Positions 55,134 to 64,000 of a stretch of DNA of 64,000 nucleotides are shown one piece after another (positions within the stretch are counted from its first letter, which is position 1; each line of letters begins with the position of its first letter). The notes under the pieces were generated by a model. It was not told the origin of the DNA, ran no database searches, and saw nothing but the letters and a program-made list of their open reading frames with translations. The DNA lies in the NCBI RefSeq assembly GCF_017654505.1, contig NC_054565.1:431047-495046 (forward strand), given 5' to 3'. Position numbers and translations under genes: made by a program. The DNA is from Polyodon spathula (Eukaryota; Chordata; Actinopteri; Acipenseriformes; Polyodontidae).

Positions 55134-56050
55134 TTTTGCACTTAATTGGCTTTTTCTTAATTTTGTCAGCCTTTACAGTAAACCCACCTCCCTTACCATT
55201 GTACCAATTGTAATGGCTATATCTCTGGCAGAAAATATTTACATGATTTAATTGGTCAATTTGGTGTGCTTAAACAGTGAGTGTGTAAACACGATTGGAC
55301 AGTTGATTTGCTCATTCTAATTTATTTCAGTGGCATACATGCACCTTACATGACATGCAATCAACAAGCCTCTCAGTAATCATAGTTTGATCCAAAAGAA
55401 CTGGTACTTACGTTAGCACAGTATATTATCAAATCTATGCCCTGCTATGAGTAAATCTTAATGGAAACATTTAACAAAAAATTATATTAACAAACTTTGT
55501 ACATTTAAAAAATCTGAGTGTCCCCTTATATTATAGAAACTGACTTGGAAAACATCCTCAGTGTTACCATGAAGAAAACGTAACATAAAAATGATGACTG
55601 TCTTAAGAATACAAAGCATGGCGTTTCATAAATAATATGTCAAAGCCGTCTGATAAGGCAAGCTGTGGCTTTCAATTTAATATATTAAAAAAGAAAAATA
55701 ACAATCACTTTTCTAGTGTTGGCTGAAGCAACCAACCTTTTGCTGAACCCTTTAAGGACCAAGCGTTTTTCAGTGGGATGCTCCCACAGGACCAGGTTTT
55801 TCTTACCTGTATTTGACTCTCTTCCTATTGAAATGCACTACAAATCTATTTGTTACAGTGTCATCTTGGAATTGGTGTCCTTGTTTTCAGAATACTATAT
55901 TTTGTATTTTGTTAAATTTCTTTAAAAAATAGGAAGTATTTTCTTATTATTATGTACAGGCAGTCCTCACAATTACGACACAATTGGTTCCTAAAAGTCA
56001 CGTTGTAAGTGAAGGAAAAATGCAGTAACAGCATTTCAAAGACAGAAACA

Positions 56051-56122
56051 AGGTACGGATGGGGTTTGAACCCATGATCTTCGGTTTACGAGACCGACGC
56101 CTTACCTCTTGGCCACCGCACC
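56051..56122 (-). tRNA. tRNA-Thr(CGU), well-preserved copy in A module 3
   Basis: Same intact acceptor stem, boxes A and B, and CGT anticodon arm as the 48403 copy. The downstream T-run is interrupted (TTTCTG), so termination would be weaker. Confidence 0.65.
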
Positions 56123-57326
56123 CTTCACTGCTGAGTAACTCAAATAATTAAAAAAGAGTCCGTGAGTGAGCCGCCAAGGTTTGTTAAGGCCAAGGATGGC
56201 AAAATAGTCATGGAAACTATTTAAATAGAAAAAAGTGGTCTGCAAATGTATTTAATATATGAACAGAAAATAGTTTGCCAATAATGTAAAATAAATAAAA
56301 ATTAGTAAATACTATTTTGCAAATAATATATATATTTTTACAATACTAAACACCATCTACCGGCTGTAGTATACATCGGTTTATTTATCTATTCATAACA
56401 ATTAACTGAAAGTTTCAGTACTGCCTCAATCAACAAGCCTCTCAGTAACCGTAGTTTGATCTAAAATAACTGGTCCTTCTATAACAATAATTCCAGTAGT
56501 TATAGGCTTTCTTTGAAAATGAATTAATTTGAATTTAAGAATCTTACATCTTTTAAAAGAAACATTTTTTTTTATTGAATGGAGGTCATATACAAGCCTG
56601 ATGATATGATCGCATTGCTGAGTAAAGAGTAACCATAAAACAGGGCACATGCTAATAGTGTGCAGTTGTTCAAAAAATACAACTTTTTCATGGAAGCTTA
56701 TCAAATCTATGTCCTACTATGAGTAAATCGTAATGGAAACATTTAACAAAAAATGATATTTAACCAACCTCGTACAACATTTAAAAATCCGAGTGTCCAC
56801 TTATATTTATAGCAACGGACTTGGAAAGCATCTTCAGTGTTACCATGAAGAAAAGGTAACATAAAAATGATGACTGTCTTAAGACTACAAAGCATGGCGT
56901 TTCATAAATAATATGTCAAAGCCGTCTGATAAGGCAAGCTGTGGCTTTCAATTTAATATATTAAAAAAGAAAACTAACAATCACTTTTCTAGTGTTGGCT
57001 GAAGCAACCAACCTTTTGCTGAACTCTTTAAGGACCAAGCGTTTTTCAGTGGGATGCTCCCACAGGACCAGGTTTATCTTACCTGTATTAGACTCTCTTC
57101 CTATAGAAATACACTACAAATCTATTTGTTACAGTGTCATCTCGGAATTGGTGTCCATGTTTTCAGAATACTATATTTTGTATTTTGTTACATTTCTTTA
57201 AAAAAATAGGAAGTATTTTCTTATTATTATGTACAGGCAGTCCTCACAAATACGACACAATTGGTTCCTAAAAGTCACGTTGTAAGTGAAGGAAAATGCA
57301 GTAACAGTGTTTCAAAGACAAAAACA

Positions 57327-57398
57327 AGGTACGGACGGGGTTTGAACCTATGATCTTTGGTTTATGAGATCGACCCCTTACCTCTTGCCCACCACACC
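57327..57398 (-). pseudogene. tRNA-Thr relic in B module 3
   Basis: Same CAU anticodon loop and box A change as the other B copies. Confidence 0.8.
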
Positions 57399-57438
57399 CC
57401 TCACTACTGAGTAAATCAATCACTTAAAACATGGAAAA

Positions 57439-57756
57439 GTACTGGCATCTTGCACTCCAACAATCTTGCTCTCATAACCTTGTATGCTTTGCTTAAGATA
57501 AAGTTTTGCCTACATTGCAGCTGCAGCTGTGAAACAATGGATAATAGGATGAGCCAGACGTGTTTTTTGAACTATACACACAAAACAGCCATTCTGTTAT
57601 TTGCTTGCTTAGCTATATACTACGTATGCATAGTTATAAATTGTTTCCCTTATATGCTAATATCTGAATCATCATTGGCTAACCCTCTGCCTTGCTCACA
57701 GTTTTAAGGTATATAAGAAACTGTTATACTAGAAACACTAATCGATGATTATCGTG
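57439..57756 (+). promoter_or_regulatory. P module 4, cut by the gap
   Basis: Matches the other P modules up to GATGATTATCGTG; TATATAAG at 57710-57717. The next bases should be GAGTGTTCTCAG and, about 65 bases later, a 42-bp array. Confidence 0.45.
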
Positions 57757-58256
57757 NNNNNNNNNNNNNNNNNNNNNNNNNNNNNNNNNNNNNNNNNNNN
57801 NNNNNNNNNNNNNNNNNNNNNNNNNNNNNNNNNNNNNNNNNNNNNNNNNNNNNNNNNNNNNNNNNNNNNNNNNNNNNNNNNNNNNNNNNNNNNNNNNNNN
57901 NNNNNNNNNNNNNNNNNNNNNNNNNNNNNNNNNNNNNNNNNNNNNNNNNNNNNNNNNNNNNNNNNNNNNNNNNNNNNNNNNNNNNNNNNNNNNNNNNNNN
58001 NNNNNNNNNNNNNNNNNNNNNNNNNNNNNNNNNNNNNNNNNNNNNNNNNNNNNNNNNNNNNNNNNNNNNNNNNNNNNNNNNNNNNNNNNNNNNNNNNNNN
58101 NNNNNNNNNNNNNNNNNNNNNNNNNNNNNNNNNNNNNNNNNNNNNNNNNNNNNNNNNNNNNNNNNNNNNNNNNNNNNNNNNNNNNNNNNNNNNNNNNNNN
58201 NNNNNNNNNNNNNNNNNNNNNNNNNNNNNNNNNNNNNNNNNNNNNNNNNNNNNNNN
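57757..58256. other. Assembly gap of exactly 500 N
   Basis: The round length indicates a placeholder of unknown true size. No sequence can be inferred directly. Confidence 0.99.
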
Positions 58257-59929
58257 AGTTAGCATATAATAGAAGTCAGGCTTACTGACGTCCGTAGTTA
58301 TCTGGTTCCGTTTTGTTTCCCTTTTTGGGGATCGGTATTACATTTGCAATTTTCCAGTCTGTCAGTACCACCCCTGTGTCAAGAGACTGCTGCATGATCT
58401 TGGTTAGCGGTTTGTAAATTACTTATTTCATTTCTTTGAGTACTATTGGGAGGATCCCATCCGGCCCAGGTGATTTGCTTACTTCAAGAGTTCCTAGTCC
58501 CTTTAACACTTCTGCCTCAGTTATGCTAAAGTTATTTAAAACTGGACAGGAACAGGCTCGAAATGTGGGGCATGTTGTCCGTATACTCCTTTGTAAAAAC
58601 TGTGAAAAAGTAATATAATATATGAAAAGTATATCTTTAATATATTTGCCTATTTTTTTTTCTTTATATACGATTTTGCCATTTGTATCTCTTAAACATT
58701 TAATCTCCTCTTTGAATGTTCTCTTGCTGTTGTAATATTGGAAAAACATTTTGGAATTGTTTTTAGCTCCCTTAGCACTGTTCATTTCTATTTCTCTCTT
58801 GGCCTTTCTAACTTCCTTTTTGACTTGCGTTTGCAGTTCCGTGTACTCTTTCTGCGTACTTTCTTTTCGGTCCTTTTTTGATGCTCTGTAAAGTGCCTTT
58901 TTTCGCTGAATATTTTTTTTAATTGATCTATTAAACCATTTTGGCAATTTTGTTTTAGATTTAGATTTGTCTACTTTAGGGATACAATTGTTTTGCGCCT
59001 CTAGTACTACATTTTTGAAGAACAACCATCCTTCTTCTGTGGGTGTTTTCTCTATTTTACTCCAATCTACTTCTGTTAGTCTCTCTTTCATACCTTCATA
59101 GTTTGCTTTTCTAAAATTGTAAACCTTAGCTTTAGTCATTACTTTTGGGGATTTAAAAAACACTTCAAATGAGACCATGTTGTGGTCTGAGTTTGCCAGT
59201 GGTTCTCTGACCTCTGTTTTAGTTATTCTATCTTCGTTATTTGAAAAGACTAAATCAAGGCATGCCTCCCCTCTAGTGGGTGCCTTGACAAATTGTGTTA
59301 GGAAGCAATCATTTGTCATTTCCACCATTTCTATTTCATCCTTCGCGCTACCCACCGGGTTTTCCCATTTTAAGGGGAAGTTGAAATCCCCCATTAGTAT
59401 GGCTTCTCCTTTGCTACACGCATTTCTAATGTCATTGTATAACAGATTATTTTGCTTACCGTCTGAATCTGGCGGTCTATAGCATGCTCCTATTATTATG
59501 CCCTTTGAATTTTTGTCCGTTATTCTGACCCATATTGATTCGATTTTATTTTCTTTGTCCAGGTTTAACACCTGGGCTTCAAGACTGTTTCTTATGTATA
59601 GCGCTACCCCTCCTCCTCTTCTGTCCTGCCTGTCTTTCCTATACAGTGTATACCCACAAATATTATATTCGTCCCCATCACTCTCAGACAACCACGTGTC
59701 TGTAACACCTATCACATCATAGTTTCCTGTTAGTGCAGTAGCTTCAAGTTCTAGAATTTTGTTTCTGATACTTCTAGCATTTAGATAAATACATTTAATG
59801 GTTGTCTTACCTGAGTTGTTGTTCTTGTTTTGATGCGGTCTCCCTTCTGTTTTTTTGTTGATTTCTCCCCACTTCCTTTCTAGTTTAAATGCTTCTGAAC
59901 CTGCTCGAGGATCTTTTCTCCTTTGCATC
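58257..59929 (-). mobile_element. CR1 LINE: endonuclease and RT N-terminus, truncated by gap
   Basis: Minus strand. The endonuclease is complete (IKCIYLNARSIRNK, VTDTWLSESDGDEYN, MGDFNFPLKWENPVG with a two-residue deletion, SDHNMVSFEVFF). The linker NRSIKKNIQRKKALYRA follows, then an insertion-like AT-rich stretch, the pre-RT block LKGLGTLEVSKSPGPDGILP, and a stop directly after VLKEMK. The sequence continues out of frame to the gap. The 5' breakpoint in the ORF1 end is the same as in the 37080 copy and is followed by the same lead-in and 38-bp minisatellite. Confidence 0.9.
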
Positions 59930-62465
59930 CTTTGGCGCGGCTCTGGAGCCAAGCACTCCAGGAACTGCTTGACTTCAATCACCTCCACCCAACCCTCCAA
60001 TAAAACACATACAGAGAAGCCTCCCGAGACCAACCCTACACTACAACATACAGAGAACCCCCCGAGACCAACCCTCCACTACAACATACAGAGAACCCCC
60101 CGAGACCAACCCTACACTACAACATACAGAGAACCCCCCGAGACCAACCCTCCACTACAACATACAGAGAACCCCCCGAGACCAACCCTCCACTACAACA
60201 TACAGAGAACCCCCCGAGACCAACCCTCCACTACAACATACAGAGAACCCCCCGAGACCAACCCTCCACTACAACATACAGAGAACCCCCCGAGACCAAC
60301 CCTCCACTACAACATACAGAGAACCCCCCGAGACCAACCCTCCACTACAACATACAGAGAACCCCCCGAGACCAACCCTCCACTACAACATACAGAGAAC
60401 CCCCCGAGACCAACCCTCCACTACAACATACAGAGAACCCCCCGAGACCAACCCTCCACTACAACATACAGAGAACCCCCCGAGACCAACCCTCCACTAC
60501 AACATACAGAGAACCCCCCGAGACCAACCCTCCACTACAACATACAGAGAACCCCCCGAGACCAACCCTCCACTACAACATACAGAGAACCCCCCGAGAC
60601 CAACCCTCCACTACAACATACAGAGAACCCCCCCGAGACCAACCCTCCACTACAACATACAGAGAACCCCCCGAGACCAACCCTCCACTACAACATACAG
60701 AGAACCCCCCGAGACCAACCCTCCACTACAACATACAGAGAACCCCCCGAGACCAACCCTCCACTACAACATACAGAGAACCCCCCCGAGACCAACCCTC
60801 CACTACAACATACAGAGAACCCCCCGAGACCAACCCTCCACTACAACATACAGAGAACCCCCCGAGACCAACCCTCCACTACAACATACAGAGAACCCCC
60901 CGAGACCAACCCTCCACTACAACATACAGAGAACCCCCCGAGACCAACCCTCCACTACAACATACAGAGAACCCCCCGAGACCAACCCTCCACTACAACA
61001 TACAGAGAACCCCCCGAGACCAACCCTCCACTACAACATACAGAGAACCCCCCGAGACCAACCCTCCACTACAACATACAGAGAACCCCCCGAGACCAAC
61101 CCTCCACTACAACATACAGAGAACCCCCCCGAGACCAACCCTCCACTACAACATACAGAGAACCCCCCCGAGACCAACCCTCCACTACAACATACAGAGA
61201 ACCCCCCCGAGACCAACCCTCCACTACAACATACAGAGAACCCCCCGAGACCAACCCTCCACTACAACATACAGAGAACCCCCCGAGACCAACCCTCCAC
61301 TACAACATACAGAGAACCCCCCCGAGACCAACCCTCCACTACAACATACAGAGAACCCCCCCGAGACCAACCCCCCACTACAACATACAGAGAACCCCCC
61401 CGAGACCAACCCCCCACTACAACATACAGAGAACCCCCCCGAGACCAACCCTCCACTACAACATACAGAGAACCCCCCCGAGACCAACCCTCCACTACAA
61501 CATACAGAGAACCCCCCGAGACCAACCCTCCACTACAACATACAGAGAACCCCCCGAGACCAACCCTCCACTACAACATACAGAGAACCCCCCGAGACCA
61601 ACCCTCCACTACAACATACAGAGAACCCCCCGAGACCAACCCTCCACTACAACATACAGAGAACCCCCCCGAGACCAACCCTCCACTACAACATACAGAG
61701 AACCCCCCGAGACCAACCCTCCACTACAACATACAGAGAACCCCCCGAGACCAACCCTCCACTACAACATACAGAGAACCCCCCGAGACCAACCCTCCAC
61801 TACAACATACAGAGAACCCCCCGAGACCAACCCTCCACTACAACATACAGAGAACCCCCCGAGACCAACCCTCCACTACAACATACAGAGAACCCCCCGA
61901 GACCAACCCTCCACTACAACATACAGAGAACCCCCCGAGACCAACCCTCCACTACAACATACAGAGAACCCCCCGAGACCAACCCTCCACTACAACATAC
62001 AGAGAACCCCCCGAGACCAACCCTCCACTACAACATACAGAGAACCCCCCGAGACCAACCCTCCACTACAACATACAGAGAACCCCCCGAGACCAACCCT
62101 CCACTACAACATACAGAGAACCCCCCGAGACCAACCCTCCACTACAACATACAGAGAACCCCCCGAGACCAACCCTCCACTACAACATACAGAGAACCCC
62201 CCGAGACCAACCCTCCACTACAACATACAGAGAACCCCCCGAGACCAACCCTCCACTACAACATACAGAGAACCCCCCGAGACCAACCCTCCACTACAAC
62301 ATACAGAGAACCCCCCGAGACCAACCCTCCACTACAACATACAGAGAACCCCCCGAGACCAACCCTCCACTACAACATACAGAGAACCCCCCCGAGACCA
62401 ACCCTCCACTACAACATACAGAGAACCCCCCCGAGACCAACCCTCCACTACAACATACAGAGAAC
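59930..62465. repeat. 38-bp minisatellite, array 2 (~64 units) with lead-in
   Basis: Same lead-in and unit as at 37993. Units are nearly identical; 39-bp variants with seven C's cluster at 61110-61500 and at the right end. The unit contains no stop codon in any plus-strand frame, which creates an 876-codon open frame (59855-62485) cycling through three frames. Not a gene. Confidence 0.97.
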
Positions 62466-63536
62466 ATAAGAACATAAGAACATAAGAAAGTTTACAAACG
62501 AGAGGAGGCCATTCGGCCCATCTTGCTCGTTTGGTTGTTAGTAGCTTATTGATCCCAAAATCTCATCAAGCAGCTTCTTGAAGGATCCCAGGGTGTCAGC
62601 TTCAACAACATTACTGGGGAGTTGATTCCAGACCCTCACAATTCTCTGTGTAAAAAAGTGCCTCCTATTTTCTGTTCTGAATGCCCCTTTTTCTAAACTC
62701 CATTTGTGACCCCTGGTCCTTGTTTCTTTTTTCAGGCTGAAAAAGTCCCTTGGGTCGACACTGTCAATACCTTTTAGAATTTTGAATGCTTGAATTAGGT
62801 CGCCACGTAGTCTTCTTTGTTCAAGACTGAACAGATTCAATTCTTTTAGCCTGTCTGCATATGACATGCCTTTTAAGCCCGGAATAATTCTGGTCGCTCT
62901 TCTTTGCACTCTTTCTAGAGCAGCAATATCCTTTTTTATAGCGAGGTGACCAGAACTGAACACAATATTCAAGATGAGGTCTTACTAGTGCATTGTACAG
63001 TTTTAACATTACTTCCCTTGATTTAAATTCAACACTTTTCACAACATATCCGAGCATCTTGTTGGCCTTTTTTATAGCTTCCCCACATTGCCTAGATGAA
63101 GACATTTCTGAGTCAACAAAAACTCCTAGGTCTTTTTCATAGATTCCTTCTCCAATTTCAATATCTCCCATATGATATTTATAATGTACATTTTTATTTC
63201 CTGCGTGCAGTACCTTACACTTTTCTCTATTAAATGTCATTTGCCATGTGTCTGCCCAGTTCTGAATCTTGTCTAGATCATTTTGAATGACCTTTGCTGC
63301 TGCAACAGTGTTTGCCACTCCTCCTACTTTTGTGTCGTCTGCAAATTTAACAAGTTTGCTTACTATACCAGAATCTAAATCATTAATGTAGATTAGGAAT
63401 AGCAGAGGACCTAATACTGATCCCTGTGGTACACCGCTGGTTACCACACTCCATTCTGAGGTTTTTCCTCTAATCAGTACTTTCTGTTTTCTACATGTTA
63501 ACCACTCCCTAATCCATGTACATGTGTTTCCTTGAA
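62466..63536 (-). mobile_element. CR1 LINE 3' fragment inserted in the 38-bp array
   Basis: Minus strand, from the RT block encoding WIREWLTCRKQKV (63520) through GVPQGSVLGPLLFLIYINDL, KFADDTK and RPHLEYCVQFWSP to the octamer tail at 62466. A one-base insertion near 62930 (CCTTTTTTATAG) shifts the frame after SPRYKK. Flanked on both sides by 38-bp units, with TACAACATACAGAGAAC (17 bases) repeated at 62449-62465 and 63537-63553. Confidence 0.93.
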
Positions 63537-64000
63537 TACAACATACAGAGAACCCCCCGAGACCAACCCTCCACTACAACATACAGAGAACCCCCCGAGA
63601 CCAACCCTCCACTACAACATACAGAGAACCCCCCGAGACCAACCCTCCACTACAACATACAGAGAACCCCCCGAGACCAACCCTCCACTACAACATACAG
63701 AGAACCCCCCCGAGACCAACCCTCCACTACAACATACAGAGAACCCCCCGAGACCAACCCTCCACTACAACATACAGAGAACCCCCCGAGACCAACCCTC
63801 CACTACAACATACAGAGAACCCCCCGAGACCAACCCTCCACTACAACATACAGAGAACCCCCCGAGACCAACCCTCCACTACAACATACAGAGAACCCCC
63901 CGAGACCAACCCTCCACTACAACATACAGAGAACCCCCCCGAGACCAACCCTCCACTACAACATACAGAGAACCCCCCGAGACCAACCCTCCACTACAAC
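63537..64000. repeat. 38-bp minisatellite, array 2 continued, cut by window edge
   Basis: About 12 further units of the same array beyond the CR1 insertion, continuing past the right edge. Confidence 0.97.

Larger units (their letters stand above)
46731..57756. repeat. Higher-order tandem array (3 full units plus start of a 4th)
   Basis: Each unit has the order P (promoter/poly(A)-like), 42-bp minisatellite, module A with tRNA-Thr(CGU)-like, module B with decayed tRNA-Thr. P starts at 46731, 49792, 53016 and 57439, giving unit lengths of about 3.06, 3.22 and 4.42 kb. The differences come almost entirely from the minisatellite. A spans about 47486-48745, 50710-51968 and 55134-56393; B about 48746-49791, 51969-53015 and 56394-57438. 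A and B are diverged copies of each other (shared ACTATGAGTAAATC, GAAGCAACCAACCTTTTGC and tRNA blocks). The fourth unit runs into the assembly gap. Confidence 0.95.

Noticed and set aside
53708..55251. Several 180-340 codon open frames on both strands at 53.5-55.2 kb and similar ones at 47.0-47.5 and 50.1-50.7 kb
   Set aside because: The 42-bp unit is divisible by three and lacks stops in several frames; there is no promoter-start-codon logic and units vary freely.
46731..57756. CRISPR-like array because of regular repeats
   Set aside because: The repeats are directly adjacent with no unique spacers, and the sequence is vertebrate.
57738..58269. Open frames spanning 57738-58269
   Set aside because: They consist of the N gap.
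59855..62485. 876-codon open frame as a giant proline-rich protein gene
   Set aside because: It is entirely a 38-bp minisatellite plus reverse-strand CR1 sequence; the frame is open only because the unit lacks stops.

Overview
The window is eukaryotic: 64 kb of repeat-dense, gene-poor vertebrate DNA. The transposon mix (CR1 LINEs with an esterase ORF1, Tx1-like L1, Ty3/gypsy, piggyBac, hAT, Tc1 ends, tRNA-derived units, L2-type tails) points to a ray-finned fish. The very abundant CR1 subfamily with an octamer (TTCTTATG)n tail makes a non-teleost lineage such as sturgeon or paddlefish my best guess. That guess is inference; no host gene identifies the species.

Layout. 0-8.4 kb: 3' end of a CR1 element, a decayed Tx1-like L1 ORF2, the C-terminal end of a piggyBac transposase, and AT-rich non-coding DNA. 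8.4-9.3 kb (minus strand): the only convincing host gene, a class A GPCR whose coding region lies in one exon behind a visible splice acceptor. 9.5-13.8 kb and 26.8-30.3 kb: two copies of a segmental duplication; the second carries a truncated GPCR pseudogene, and both end in a 36-bp minisatellite with a telomere-like core. 14.3-14.9, 30.3-30.8 and 36.6-37.1 kb: units holding a tRNA-Lys-like and a tRNA-Glu-like segment facing each other. 14.93-20.32 kb: a broken Ty3/gypsy element with both LTRs and a 5-bp target duplication, itself carrying two nested insertions. 20.4-26 kb: a fold-back repeat, a Tc1 end, and an LTR-flanked proline-rich unit invaded by a CR1 with an intact ORF1. 31-37 kb: Tx1 and CR1 fragments and two possible orphan exons.

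37-64 kb is dominated by tandem repeats. A 38-bp minisatellite joins CR1 5' ends at 38.0 and 59.9 kb at the same breakpoint. A 30-bp minisatellite lies at 39.3-40.4 kb. A hAT transposon at 41.6-46.7 kb is split by a 2.7-kb CR1. From 46.7 to 57.76 kb there is a higher-order array of 3-4.4-kb units. Each unit has a promoter/poly(A)-like module, a 42-bp minisatellite, a module with a well-kept tRNA-Thr(CGU), and a diverged module with a tRNA-Thr relic. The array runs into a 500-N gap, placed where a fourth 42-bp array is expected. Most long open frames in the window are by-products of minisatellites and are not genes.

The sequence works mainly as a record of transposition and tandem amplification. 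The possibly active host functions are the GPCR and, less surely, one or two tRNA-Thr genes.
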